Shown here piece after piece: positions 35,005-47,927 of a stretch of 64,000 bases of DNA. Made by a program: the position numbers and the translations under genes. Every line of letters starts with the position of its first letter. Positions within the stretch are counted from its first letter, which is position 1. A model generated the notes under the pieces. It saw nothing but the letters and a program-made list of their open reading frames with translations, did not search any database and was not told where the DNA came from. Source of the stretch: Primula veris (taxonomy: Eukaryota; Streptophyta; Magnoliopsida; Ericales; Primulaceae); assembly GCA_963682055.1 (NCBI GenBank), contig OY821740.1:42862795-42926794 (forward strand). Reading direction: 5' to 3'.

Positions 35005-37327
35005 TTACGCCTTAGGGTGCATTCGGCTATAAAACTCGGTAAAATCAAGTCGGAAAAGGAGAAACTTCATGTCTATGTGCTGCTGCATGGGAAGTTGAGA
35101 GATAAATTCTTCAAGCAATGATGAATATTCCTTGTTGACAGAATCGAAATCTTTTTCCATTTTCTTAAAAAAATCGAGAGCGCTTTGTGCTAAGGCCTTA
35201 CGCCGTTCACCAAGCCAGGATTGGGAATCTGATGTTTTCACCCTTGTTTGAACATTTGATTTGCTCTTAGTCTTGTCTCGAAAAGAATCCATTATTCTGC
35301 ATTTAATCACATAGACAAACTAAATAAACATATACTGCAATCAAAGACATCCATATAACTGATCAAAATGAAAACGTTCATAACACTTAATACTATCGAT
35401 TTTCCCAAATTTTAGTCCGTCCCTTCTTAATAGCACCAACGATTATGTGGCCTTTTCAAACCTCTTTCAATGAGATGTTTTTCAAGATTAATTGCCGAAT
35501 ATGAATGACATATCTGATATGCTTAAATTATTATGAAAAAAAGGTTAATTAAAAAAGGCCACTAATTGGACTGCTTCAACTGAAAAGGGTGAAATTCAGT
35601 CATCACAGATAAAATTGTTGTAATGCCGCCAATAAACATGAAAAGCAATGATAGACAATAAAGGAAAAGGACCGTACTTATCTTGCAGCTCTTGAATTCC
35701 TTCATATAACCGATCAGCATGGCTTCGAAATCGCAGGATGAGATCAAATAAAACAATTAATGTCTTATAAATGGTTTGAGATCGTTCACCGAGTAGAGAC
35801 TTCTCAATAATCGAATATAAATACTTCTCATGAGCTGCAAGTAAATCATCTAAATCTTTGGCAGCATCCATTTCATTGGAAAAATTAGACCACGACACTT
35901 CCAAAACCTCAAACATGATATAATATTGTAAATTAGTAACAAAGTGATTCATATCATCCCAAAGAACTTGGCATCTTCTAGAGGTAAAGAGCAGCTGTGA
36001 TTTAACTGGTTTTTGTAGCCTCTTCAAAAATAGAGATTTAATAGAAGTTGGCTTCATATTCTTCCAGACCCCATTAAGTGTGTGCTCCACTCTTCTAAGC
36101 TTCCACAAAAATTTAAATACTAGTAAATATCTGGCCATCACGGACTCAGTAAACACAGTGTTTAGCGGAACCCTGGCATCATACTTCAACGAAAAAACAT
36201 CCCACCCCATATCTCCTATATTATGTGGCATCATTTTCACATCTAACCGATCCAATATATCGCGATCATCATACTGAGCATTAGATGATCGAACCGCACT
36301 TTCCAATAAGCCACTAAGCTTGAACGAGCTAATATTGTTAGCAGGCTCAGATAATTCCGGCCCAACAATATCCATTAAATATTGAACAAAATCACCTTGT
36401 CCGAGTAGTATGTAACGCTTAATCGCTAAGCAATGTTCTTTAAACTTGTATTTAGTATACATAACATCCAATAAATGCGTATCTATTCTCTTTGCTGCTT
36501 CAGTAACAAGAGATTCAAGTTGATCAGTTTCACCATAGCCTAATCCTCCCCTCTCAGTTTCGGCACCCTCAGCTGCAGCACGATCGTCACAGCATTCGCG
36601 AAGAAAATTTATCGATTTTCCAGTCCTTAAAATACTTTTCGCAAGGGACTGAGATATAAAAGAGGGTAGCATTGCGGTTTGGAGACGATAACCTTCCATC
36701 CAAAGAGACTCTTTTTCATCATTCTGTTTAACTACGAAAAATTCGCAAAAAATATCCTCGAGCTCCCCTAGCTCAACCCAACTCCTCACCATCTCAAAAA
36801 GAGGCGAGCAAACCCGTCTCAACAATCTCTTCATAAACTCATGCACGAGAGGGTCACCATGTTGAGCATGCATATGTATAGCACCAGCCATAGCTCCACC
36901 TCTCAAGACCTTACAACTGTCGATCAGAAGAGCCATTAGCCTCATCTTGACCATCGGCTCTTGAAACCAAACCGATAGCCTTCTCAAAGAGAGATAATTG
37001 CTCGAATCAGCGCTTTCCGATACTAAAGGAATAGGGTTCATCGACTGCGACTCAAGCACAGCCAATAACTTGTAATACTCCGACAACTCATCTTGCAAAG
37101 CAGCGCAAAATGCTTGTCCAACCGTACCAACATCTTCGCTCGGAAACTTCGCCATACTTTGAGAAATATAATTCTTCACTTTCCTAAACAACCAACCGAG
37201 CTCACAAAGCTTCCGTACCATCACCCTAGTTGCTCTAGGCACTTTCATCGAATCCGGTAACAAATACCCATCAACATTTTCATCGAATTTCACAAATTTC
37301 CCATCTATCCCTTGGCAAGCGTACAAA

Positions 37328-37359
<32 letters not shown>

Positions 37360-38031
37360 GTTTTCCTCTCTCAACAAGTTCGAAAACTCCCTATACGCCA
37401 TATCACGCAAATTCTCCGGATCTTTAGATACCATTAAAACCCCTCCGCTATAACCCTTTTCCAATTTACCCTTCAAAACCCTAGATTTATTATCATTTCC
37501 ATCGTTCTCTCTCCAATTCCTCCCCCCTTTTCCCCTATCATTAAAACCCCGAAAATTATGATTTTCGATCCCAGCTCGATAATTATCGCTAACAGCCCTA
37601 GAATTACTAAAATTACTGTTATTAAACAACGCAGGGAGCCCACCGGAGGTGAATAATCCGGTGTTAGGCCCAGAATTTAATCTATCATCGGATATTACTT
37701 TGAGTAAATAGAGCAATGCCCACTTGTTATTAACGCAGCCTGGGCCAGTTTTCGAGGCCAATTTGTTGTACAGATCGGAGAAAGTTAGGGCATCGGCAGA
37801 CTTACCTTGAGTGGCGAGGCGGCGCTGGATGGACTCGGCCATGGCGGAAGAGTCACCGGAGGAGATGGAGGGGGAGATTCGGCTCGATAAAATGGTTTTA
37901 GCGTATCTTAGGGCTTGGGATTGGGATTGGGATTGGGATTGGGTTTGAGGAGATGGGTCATTAGGGTTTTGGATTAGGCGGTTCACTAGCTCTGTTACTA
38001 GATCTACGGCTCGGTTATGGTGGTCGTCCAT
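35005..38031 (-). CDS. Gamma-tubulin complex component 3 (GCP3/Spc98 family)
   Basis: Two exons: 35678-38031 and 35005-35296 (donor GTACGG, acceptor TGCAG), giving 881 residues. The GCP/Spc97-98 family signature is seen as LVRDVLYACQGIDGKFVKF, GYLLPDSMKVPRATRVMVRKLCELGWLF, VGQAFCAALQDELSEYYKLLA and LVHEFMKRLLRRVC (GRIP1). The C-terminal GRIP2 part reads VFTESVMARYLLVFKFLWKL, ending MKFLLFRLDFTEFYSRMHPKA. With gamma-tubulin and GCP2 it forms the small complex that nucleates microtubules at the nuclear envelope and cortex. The start at 38031 (MDDHHNRAVDLV) is preferred to the longer frame from 38178, whose extra residues come from a TA/GA-rich leader. Residues near 35 hold an SQSQSQSQ run from a GGGATT microsatellite. 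Confidence 0.94.
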
Positions 38032-39090
38032 GGCGGATCCGAGATATGTATCTATATATTTGTATCTATATATATATATGGAGATAGATATATAGATGTA
38101 GAGAGAGAGTGAGATTTGAGGGTTTTTGTTTTTTGTTTTGATTTTATGTGGGCGCGGAAGTGAGGCGTGCTTTTTCAAAAAATACTACTGCTATTAAATT
38201 ATTGTGTTTTGGGGAAATTTTTGTATGATAGAATCTTTGTATTTTTGTTACACGTCCAGGATTTAATTTGTACAGAAAGTGTTGCTGTTTTTTGTAATTT
38301 TATCTAGTCTCATCGAAGTGTTAAATGATACGTACTACTATTATCTGACAAATACAGTACATAACTTCAATTTTTTTTAACGAATTGATAACATTTGATA
38401 CTGAATAATCTGATTAAATTAAGGGGTACTTATTTTTGTTATAATCAATTAAGTATATTTTCGTTTGTTTTATTTTTACATATCTCTTAAATTTACACCA
38501 AAACTATATATTTTTTTATAAAAAAAAAAAAAAAAGTTAAATGTTACACTTTCAAATAGTCAACAATCACCCATAAATATGTCATAAACATAAACATACA
38601 TTTGGATATATAACCCATATATATAAGCTATAAAGCTAAGTTTGAATATATATTTTAGGTCGTGTAATTAACACACATCGAATTAGCCAAATATGATAAT
38701 AATTTTTCCAATTGAAGTGTAGTAAAAATGTCTAAATAAGTAAAAGAAGGCATCGATACCAAACTAGCAATAGATGAATATAAAGTTAATATACCCCGTT
38801 CATCATCGATGTTTGAATTGCCAAAATGAGAAATAAACAACGAAACGTGAACAAATTGAAAAGAATCATATTTTACAAATGAAATAATAAAATAATAGAA
38901 ACCAGAAAACAAAATACGAGAAGCGGAGACATCAGGATTGTTCAAACGGGAAACGGGTCTACCGACCACTAAAAATTAATCATTAATTATCATAATATAA
39001 AACTATCTCAAATTCAATTAAGAAAAAAGATTCTTAATTTCATCATCTTTCTAAAACTCAAAAACAACCAAACACTGTAATATTCCAGCA
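38032..39090. other. Divergent promoter region of GCP3 (-) and PPR gene (+)
   Basis: AT-rich, with TA/GA microsatellite at 38050-38110 and a poly-A run near 38521. No gene seen. Confidence 0.55.
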
Positions 39091-41415
39091 ATGGCATTCT
39101 CTCTCCTAAAACCCCTAAAAAACCCACCCCTCTCACTCTCCTTCCTCCTCCGCCCCCTCTCCACACTCCCTCTCCTCCCTCCCTTTGAACCCTCCCGTGA
39201 CGGTGACCTCCTTTCGACAATCCTCCTCACACACCACAACCCTTTCCACCCTTCCGAATCCCCTTCTCAACTCACCGGCATCACATTAACCCCGCATTTA
39301 ATCCACCAAACACTTCTCCGATTAAAAAATTCCTCCAAAATCGCATTATCTTTCCTCACATGGACCCGAATTCACCATCCTCCGGACCCCACCTCCTTCC
39401 ACCTCCTCATCGATGCCCTCGCTAAAGTTCGCCAGTTTGATGCCACGTGGCAGCTCATTCTACAAATTACCCCTTCACCTACCGTTACGGCTTTTTTAAT
39501 TCTAATCAAACGCTTAATCTCGGCTAACCTAACCAAACAGGCCCTTAGAGCCTATCGCGATATCGAGACATTTACCAACTCTCCCCCTGAGTATTCGCAT
39601 TTTATTTTTTTATTAGACACTTTGTGTAAATACGGTCATGTGAGGACAGCGATGGAGGTTTTTAGCAACAAAGGGGGATTAAATTTTAGGGTTTTCGAGC
39701 GGGATGTGAAGATGTATACGGTTTTGATTTACGGGTGGGTTAGGATAGGGAGGGTGGATATGGGGGAGAAGTTGATGAGGGAGATGGTGGAGAGGTACGG
39801 GATCGAGGCGAATGTGGTTACGTATAATGTGTTGTTGGATGGTGTTTGTAGGAGGGCGAGTTTGCATCCTGAGGAGAGGTTTGAGCGGACCGTGATAAGG
39901 GCTGAGAAGGTGTTCGATGAAATGTCTCAGAGAGGTGTGGAATTTTTTTGTTATGGTCTTGTTTTTTCCTTATTGGAGTATTTTTTTTATATGTATACGC
40001 ATGTTTGTGAGTGTGTGTGTGAGAGAGAGGGTGTTTATAAATGATCGCTCGCCTTCTATGTTACGGCGATAAAGATTGCATTTTTAGTATAGTTCTTGCG
40101 AAAACGCTTTAGCTAAGTTTTCACATTTTTAAAACACTGATGTGTGTATGTATATATAATTTGTACATATTTGGATTGGCGGATATATGTCGATTGGGAT
40201 GTTCTTGAAATAATTCGATGCATAATTTTTTATATGTATACGCATGTGTGTGTCTGTATATGCGTGTGTGTATGCCATTGTTTGAAATTAATCGTCCTCC
40301 CGCTATTTTATGGCGATAAAACTTACTCTTTTAGCATAGTTCTTGTGAAACTCTTTAGCTAAGTATGTATGTATGTATTTTTTGTACATATTCGGATAGG
40401 TGGATACATGTGGATTGGGTTGTTCTTGATTTAGTTTGATACATATTTCGTGGGAAGTTTGTCGTGTGTAATTCTTAGGTTCACCTTCTTGTATGTGTGA
40501 AAGTATTTGTACTACGTATATTTGTGGAATAAATTGGTATTACTTCGAGAATTGTCTTTCTTAGGAGTATTATTCTGATTTTATTTATTGGCGATTTGAC
40601 TATGCGCAATGTATTTTTGAATTTATTTCAGAAACCTATTCTGAAGGAATCTGAGGTCAAATTTGATAAAAAAAATTATCCTTTTTAATGTAAAATAATG
40701 TACCATTTCGCGGAATGTTTCAGGTATATCCCCAGACGTCACGAGTTTTTCAATTTTGTTGCACGTTTATAGCCGCTCGCATAAGCCTGACTTAACATTG
40801 GACAAACTAAAGGAGATGAAACAGAGAGGTATATGCCCGACGGTGGCTACTTATACGTCTGTGGTGAAGTGTCTTTGCTCTTGTGGGAGGATAGAAGATG
40901 CTGAGAAGTTGCTTGAGGAGATGGTTAATAACGGGGTTAGTCCCTCTTCGGTGACTTATAATTGTTTCTTCAAGGAGTATAGGGGGAGGAAGGACGCTGA
41001 CGGGGCGTTGAGGTTGTATCGGAAGATGAGAGGGGAGTCGATACACTTGCCTAGCGCCAATACATATAATATTTTGATATCGATGTTTGTGAGGTTGGAT
41101 AAGATGGATGTAGTGAGAGAAGTTTGGGAGAATATGAAGGAGGCTGGTGGGGTGGGGCCCGATTTGGACTCGTATACGGTTTTGGTACATGAGTTGTGTG
41201 GCAAGGAGAAGTGGAGAGAGGCTTGTAAGTATTTTGTTGAAATGATAGAGAAAGGATTGCTGCCTCAAAAGGTGACTTTTGAGAAGCTATACAAAGGGTT
41301 GATACAGTCAAACAAGATGAGAACGTGGTGGAGGTTGAAAAAGAGGCTCAATGAGGAGGCGATCATGTTTAGTTCGGAGTTTAAACAGTATCAATTGAAG
41401 CCGTATAGGAGGTGA
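39091..41415 (+). CDS. Pentatricopeptide repeat protein, P class, probably mitochondrial
   Basis: Two exons: 39091-39934 and 40724-41415 (donor AGAG|GTGTGG, acceptor TTTCAG|GTATATCC), giving 511 residues. The N-terminus is rich in Leu, Ser, Pro and Arg, like an organelle presequence. It is followed by tandem 35-residue PPR motifs, clearest in VTYNVLLDGVCR, PTVATYTSVVKCLCSCGRIE, SVTYNCFFKEYRGRKDADGA, NTYNILISMFVRLDKMDVV and DSYTVLVHELCGKEKWREA. No E, DYW or SMR extension is present, so it is a P-class protein, expected to bind organellar RNA. Most such genes lack introns; here an intron of 789 bp interrupts the motif array and is internally duplicated. Confidence 0.92.
39976..40445. repeat. 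Internal duplication (about 240 bp) within the PPR intron
   Basis: Two diverged copies start near TTTTTATATGTATACGCATG (39982 and 40228). Both contain GGCGATAAA, AGTTCTTG(C/T)GAAA, TTTAGCTAAGT, TTGTACATATT(T/C)GGAT and GATTGGG(A/T)TGTTCTTGA. Confidence 0.85.
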
Positions 41416-41486
41416 GGTGAATTGGAAATGGTTGATTTTGCTTTAGTAAGTAGTCGAACTTTGAATGGGCTAATGATTATCTACAA

Positions 41487-42078
41487 AAACCTTCTGGTGG
41501 TCGTTTTGGGTCATAATCTTTTAACGGGTGGCTTTTCGGTATGGAATGGAGAAGGATCTACAAACAGTAGACTTATTATCGTTCACCAGACTTATCCTCG
41601 AAGGGTAAAATCTCAGGAGGAATTTGAAAGGTAGGTGAAAAAATTGGGTAAAACCCATCACACTAATCTTGCAACACTCAAAAGGGTATTACTGGACCCG
41701 TCTATGTAGCTCTTCATATATGAATTTCTATCTGGTGGGACTTTGTACAAGCATATCTACGAGGGGTGTAACGGTAATTTCGCCTCATGGCCGAGTATCA
41801 TTTTCGGTATGGCCAAGAGATTGGCTGACCTCCACCAGATAGGCATTACCCACTGCAATTTGAAATCTAGCAATAAATTAATCGACGGAAGTGGTGAATT
41901 CAAAGGGGAAGAATACTGCCTGGTGAAGCTTTTCCCAAGTTTAGATGGATACGTATTGAGCAGTAAAATTCGGAGCTGCGCTCGCTACACAAAAATGTGT
42001 GAAAAAGGAATTGGTATAGTTTTAGTTTCTTCGGATATTATTCAGAACAAGATGACAAAAGAGTGTTTTAAGTGCTAA
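41487..42078 (+). pseudogene. LRR receptor-like kinase fragment (pseudogene)
   Basis: The frame reads as a decayed kinase N-lobe and catalytic region: GGFSVWNGEG (glycine loop remnant), VKSQEEFER, VKKLGKTHHTNLATL, FIYEFLSGGTLYKHIYEG, LADLHQIGITHCNLKSSN and DGYVLSSKIRS. It has in-frame TAG stops near 41634 and 41707, loses the frame after 41970, and has neither LRR ectodomain nor activation-loop DFG. The HCNLKSSN loop in place of HRDLK matches the pseudokinase-like LRR-RLK family (IRK/PXC-type) from which it seems to derive. It directly follows the PPR gene. Confidence 0.82.
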
Positions 42079-43611
42079 TTCGGGGGGAAATATCCGGTAT
42101 CTATATGACTATATCTATCAATCGAGAATTTGGAGAGTGGTTGCTTTTCTAGTAAATTATCAGTTCACTTTCTAGCTTCTTAGTATTATTGTTGGCTCTC
42201 CAGATTCCTTTCACAGAACTTTTATTTGAGATATTGTGGATTACAATCTTTGGAAAAATAAAGGGTTGGCATATGCCCTTTAACATTAGAGTTGCATTAG
42301 TTCCAGTTGCGTCTGTTGCACCACATCAGCAGTGAACCGCTCGAGGGGAGAGGAGATAGAAACGTTGAAAATGAGTGGAATCTGGTTTGGATGAGAGTTG
42401 AATATCAGCGGGCACATTTAGCATAGTTGCTGCGGATATAAGAGATCAAGAGTTGAAAAGAACAAGAAAGTTGTCAATTTTTTTAAGACAGAGACATTAA
42501 GATCTGCTAGAAGCCTAGAACTGATAGTTGTCGTTTATATTTTTAGTTGTCGCATAACTACGTTCATCACATCCAAATTAAACTCGAGCAAGTTTTGAAC
42601 TCCATGTCTCCAAGTCCATCGCTGTTTATTTCATTCGAAAATGTGAAATACTAAATGGAAATGGGAGTTTGTTTCATGATGCGCCTTTTTATTCATTTGG
42701 GCCATCTCGGTAATATGCAATATGTTCTTTCAAAATTATGTGTTTTCTTTTTTAAAATTGCACATATAGGAGTCTAAAGTGGACGAATTTTCAATGAATG
42801 GTATGTACAGAAAGATGCTTAATGTTATCATAAATCTCAATAGCTTGTGGCAAATCTGCAAATGATACGTACAGGAAGGTGCTTAATAATATACCTTAAA
42901 TCTCAACAAAACACCTACAATTCTGTAGCAATCAGTTTCGATCCATTTTTTTGTTTATATTCCATTATGTAGATTGTTATTTCGGTATTCCCTTTGGGAG
43001 TGTGTGATATAGAAGCTTATTTGGTTGCAGCTTTTTAAGCAAAAAGGCTGAGTTTTTGTGAGTATGAGGAAAGCTGGGTCCATCCTGCTTTAAGCTGCTA
43101 GCTTCTTCAATAAAATCAAGCCAGAAAAACTTATGCTTTATGCTCATCAGCAGATGTAGTTTTGTCCAAATTTGAGGCCTTGTTTGGATGCAACTTTTAG
43201 CACGTAATCCAGCTTATTTGAAACTGTTAGAAGCTAGGTTCATGCACCACCGGAGTAGCCCAGAGAATCAATAGAATTGAATAAATTGATTGGTATTTTA
43301 CATGGGAACAATGAGAAGAAAGTCAACCCAAAGTTAAACATACGAAATTAGTATGAATGATGTTGCTATGTTTTTCTAGTGTCTTCAATATGATTTGTTT
43401 GGATGTAAACTATATTGTTACTCTGTTGTTTATTAAGCTAAATTTTGATTCTACTACATTTGAGCATACCTAATCAGCTATAGCTTATGAGTAACCAATA
43501 AGACTGAAAGCTGATTTTGTTGCAATAGACTCTTGATATTTATGATTCATAATAACGGACACACCAATTTCCAACATGACAGAAACAAAGCAATATAGCA
43601 GCTAAAGTTAT
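42079..43611. other. Intergenic, no gene seen
   Basis: AT-rich. About 43015-43215 is rich in AGCTT words and resembles a segment in FAR intron 7 (51165-51400), a probable repeat family. Confidence 0.4.
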
Positions 43612-43770
43612 CTACATGTATAACGACAATAACGAGTCTGGGGTAAAACCAGTCCTGTAGCATTTCCCTTCACCGTTGTACATTTCTGCACAATCTTCAA
43701 CGCAACTGTTACGTGCACATGTCCACGGCAAGAAAAAGGATTCGAGAGGAAGAGACCATCTTCAGTAATG
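43612..43770 (-). pseudogene. Broken defensin-like (DEFL) exon
   Basis: The minus strand reads PWTCARNSCVEDCAEMYNG followed by EGKCYRTGF, matching C2-C5 of the two intact DEFL genes next door. One extra base then shifts the frame. In the shifted frame RYCRYTC appears, where the intact genes have CYCSYDC, so cysteine 6 is also lost. No signal-peptide exon was identified. A diverged but frame-disrupted paralog is the best reading. Confidence 0.6.
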
Positions 43771-44761
43771 CGTAATGAACTTTGTTCTCTGTATATTGAT
43801 TATGATGAGTTGTGTAAGCATAGATCTCGTTTTGGTTGTATTTATAAATGACAGGACAAATCTATATATATGGAAACTTGATAAATGTATTACCATAATT
43901 TTTTGTGCATGTATATGTTTTTATTCAAGTTTGATGGTAGGTAGAGGAGTTGTGACTGCCTAAATCGAGTTTAGAAAGTCTATTATATGGATAATTATAT
44001 CATCAAATGGCAATCAATACAATTAATTGGGAACTTTGTTGCAACGCATCTGTGGTTAAATAATGTTTTACGATATACCTTAGTAAACAGAAAAGAGTAA
44101 CTCAGTTTTTGTTTTTGTTTTTTGTTCTTAAAAATTGTAGCCAGAACTGTATGAGTTGACAAAAGTGGCTGTATTTCTTAAAAATATAACTGTTAGAAAA
44201 ATGCTCGCTGCACTAAAGATAATCACAAAAAACTTTCCACAAAGTTTTTAAATTGAAATTTAAGTTGTGAAACAACGTTGTTCAGGCTAACCTAAGAGGT
44301 GACTTTCGGAATCACAACCACTCCAACATTTTATCAAATATTTTACTAGAGTTTGTAAAAATCCATGGTTTAATTTTATCACTTTACAGACGTTTACATT
44401 AAATAGCTTAATGCAAATTCGACACTCCCATTTAGGGTTCCGGGCTTTGCCCCTGCGTTGTTACTCTCTTTATTCTAAAGGTTGTAACTTTAATAGACTT
44501 GCTCATGAAAAGCAAAGCAAATGAAAGATGCCTAAAAAACTAGTATTAACCTCCTAAAGACTACTGTTTTCTCTTTTCGTCCTCTAATCTTCCTGTACAG
44601 ATATTAACGTGTTGAAGAAGCACCTAAAAATCCCCAGGAATTTAAGTGCTGAAAATGAAGTTCACAAACTATACATCAAAATTAAATTTGAATCCGAAGT
44701 GGAACATTCGAGAATTGAGATCTGTACTCTAGTAAATGTGCTAAGAAGAATGAACGCAAAA
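43771..44761. other. Intergenic, no gene seen
   Basis: AT-rich sequence upstream of the first intact DEFL unit; nothing recognised. Confidence 0.4.
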
Positions 44762-46990
44762 TGGAGAAAAAATGAAGAAAGAAATCTTAATTTCATTATT
44801 CTCCTTCAGATATATATTCTTGTTAATAAACTTATGTGAATGCTCCTTAGCTAATAGCGGAAATGTAAGCCTTCAAAACATAAGTTTGTCCATTCATGTC
44901 TAACGCTTACAATCATAAGAACAATAACAAGCTTTCCCCTTATCGGGTCCGGGTTGAAAACAATCTCCGACTGCATGATATTTTGCATCACTGTACATTT
45001 CTTTGCACCTTTGGTCACATAAAGGTTGATCGCAAAAAGGAGAAATTACATCAAGGCATTGCATGCTCCCAAAGCCCATGGCCGATACAACTGCAAAAGA
45101 AGAATAACTAAGAAAAAATTAAACTGGAGGAATACAAACTTAATATCCACTTTACTTTCGCAAAATGTTTGTAGGGAAAAACTTGTGATTTGGTACACTG
45201 CTAAATTTAATTTGTTTTTTATTTGAGATTTTAATAAATAGCTAATTATGAAACATGCATTTCTAAACTTTTATAACCAATATCCTCCACTTTTATAACC
45301 AGATGGTCATAGCTACGATAGTAATCAAACAATATTTGGAATGTTGTTGCATTACTATTGTGACATTAATATTTATGTTTATATTCAAGTGTATAATGTC
45401 TTTGTTTTACTCCTCTTTTCAACTGTCATTTTGGTTGATGTTTTATATGATCTTTTCACATGTTGTAACATTGTACGTATTAGTTATAGTAAATTCTTAT
45501 TTTTCCAAATTTTGTCTGATTAGCTTAAAATCTGCCTTATACTAAACACTTTTTTAAGTTTTAACAATGATAACTATCTTTCTCTCGGGCGTGTACCATA
45601 AACTAAGACCACTTGCACTTTCTATGCAATGCTAGTATTTAGTCTTCATTTCTATTGTTGTATATATAAATACAGCATAAGATTATTAAATTAACTTCCG
45701 AAAGCACGGATAGAGAGGGAACATCTTAAATTGAGTAGAAACAGATACAAAGTCACAGAGGTGATATATATATATATATACTGTATTCAGTTAAGTGCAT
45801 TTTGTTGTGGTGTTATTGTGTTAACTAACATAAATAATTTCCCCTTTTAATAAAATTTCACCTAATCAAGTGTTCTAAATTCTAATTATATGACTTATTG
45901 CCATCTTGCTCTGACAAACAGAAACAAATTCCAATTTTCAGAGTTAATATGATTATATAAATATTAGATGTTCAAACCTGACAAGGCAAGAATAAGCGTC
46001 AAGATATGCATGTCCAGGAACTTAGCCATGTTTGAAGGTATATTTTGAATTTGAAATTACAATAACAAAGCAACAATTGAGACTTGATATATGGAAATAG
46101 GAGATACATTGCAGTATATATGCACGCACATCATACACGCATATGGAATTAATGAGCTCACATCCAGAAATCAAAATATAGAAAAGAATTGCAATTAATA
46201 TTTTGATATTTAATACTACTCCTTTTACTTTCATTATAATAAGAAAATATTTGATCAATCATAAATGTTATTATTTGGAGAAGGGAAATTCTAACCCAGT
46301 ACCTAGGGGCAATATTGTTTAAGGGATGTATGTAATTTGTTTAAAATTGTTTATATTATAGTAAATATATTATTGATTTTTATTTTATTTAAGCAAATTA
46401 ATTACAAGAAAATGGTAATATTATAATGTTATGATATACATGCAACTATTATCTATATTAAATGTAATTTGAGTTTATAAAGGCATTCAATGTTTAAACA
46501 GTGTCTCGGGACACTTCCCAAACCCGTTTTGAGAAAATTAGAGACACTTATAAATCTATATGGAAAAAATGAAGGATTGACGTCCACCGAGAGCGATTTT
46601 GTCCATACTTCTGTATCGAATATCTACTTAATATCCTTATCAAATGTCAACTTTTCACTTGGATCATTTGATAACAACTTGCAATTTTGCATTTAGATTA
46701 GTTAAATTTCATTGCTAATTCGCATTTGGTGTTAGTGTAAATGTTTCACGCTTACATATTATCACTATTGGTAAAGTACCAAAACTCAGATACAAATCTC
46801 CCTCTCTATATGCATCTCTCCCTCTCCCTTTTCTGCTCAACATTTTCACGATGTTCATTTGTAAGAGCTTCTTGTAAGTCCATTATCGAGCTTACAGACC
46901 AAGCTCAAAGAACTAATGAAAAGCTCTAATGTAGTCCTTAAAGAAAAAAACTGTATATTCCAGAGAGACATTGAGCAAACATACTAATTG
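44762..46990 (-). repeat. DEFL duplication unit A
   Basis: Matches unit B (47928-49840) in order along its length: the 3' flank (GTGAATGCTCCTTAG, AGCCTTCAAAACATAAG), both DEFL exons, the promoter side and a distal block (CATTATCGAGC..ACAGACCAA, GAAAAGCTCTAATGTAGTCC). Confidence 0.9.
44900..46029 (-). CDS. Defensin-like (DEFL) secreted cysteine-rich peptide A
   Basis: Two exons: 45978-46029 (signal peptide MAKFLDMHILTLILAL, then S and the first base of a Val codon) and 44900-45090, GT-AG intron of 887 bp, giving 80 residues. The mature part has eight cysteines: QC, PFC, PLC, QRC, GDC, KAC, YC, DC. The spacing C-x7-C-x4-C-x3-C, a GDC and a terminal CxC...C fit the plant defensin-like/LCR fold. 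The intron in the signal-peptide region is typical of DEFL genes. Such peptides are secreted and serve in defence or reproductive signalling; which applies here cannot be told. The ATG at 46029 is the only start giving a signal peptide. Confidence 0.88.
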
Positions 46991-47781
46991 TTACGTATTT
47001 CATTGTTTACTTAGCATTATTTTAACACATTAAATTGGATTGAATGAAAATTAGTTTAGTTTTCAGTTTGGTCATATACTTTTATAAAGAAAATGAACCC
47101 TGATTTTTCTGAAATGTTAAATTTTAGTATATATACAAAAAAAATAACTTATGGAAATTTTGCATCCTCATTAATTAATTATTACACAACCACCCATATA
47201 CATTTTTAATATAAGTACATAACATAATAAATTTTTTGAACTTATCCTGTACAGCCACTCGTAGGTGGCAATAATTTCCTAATATTGAAAAAAAACTAAA
47301 TTATTATGCAAATCCTTATTTATTAGGGCAAGCTAATTTTTTATAGACTTTCATAAAATTTGACTTTATCATCAATATGTAGACGGTTAATCTATTATAT
47401 AAGTACTCCACGTTCCCGTTTGTTGAAATTATTCCTTTTTGAAATGTTTCAAATCGTTCAACCTCCCAACTGAATAAATTAAAATACATTTTTGATAATT
47501 TTCCATTTTAAATAGTGAAAGCAAAGAATAGATTGAATTGAAGAGCTTTTTTTTTTATAAACCAAAAAACATAGCAACGATGATGTTCATGTTCCCTGAA
47601 AACTTTGCGTTTCTAATATTATCTCATAACTTGGGACAAAGGAGAAGGTTTTTCTTTTCTAACCTGGTAACTTCTGTAAATTCCAGGTCATTTGATCACG
47701 AATTAAGTTACTGCAATGACTGCTTAACGTAACGGCATCAGTATAATTTTCTAGCAAAACAAATATAATTTGAATTGAAAT
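46991..47781. other. Spacer between DEFL units, no gene seen
   Basis: AT-rich unique sequence between the two duplicated units. Confidence 0.4.
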
Positions 47782-47925
47782 TTACAGGACAGTTTCTTTT
47801 TTAACAATGCTAAATCTCAACCCCTTTACTGTTGCGGTTGCAGTCGTACACCCATTGCAGCAATCCTTTTCCCCATATATAAAATCACAACATATATTTT
47901 CTTTGTGTAGAAAAAATGGATGTAA
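47782..47925 (-). pseudogene. Possible cysteine-rich peptide remnant
   Basis: A minus-strand frame reads NICCDFIYGEKDCCNGCTT... to a stop at 47782. It has six cysteines in a short stretch, but no signal peptide or start was found and the family is not recognised. It sits between the two DEFL units. It could be chance. Confidence 0.25.
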
Positions 47926-47927
47926 AT

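Noticed and set aside
38032..38178. N-terminal extension of GCP3
   Set aside because: Encoded by TA/GA-rich leader; the internal Met matches the usual GCP3 start.
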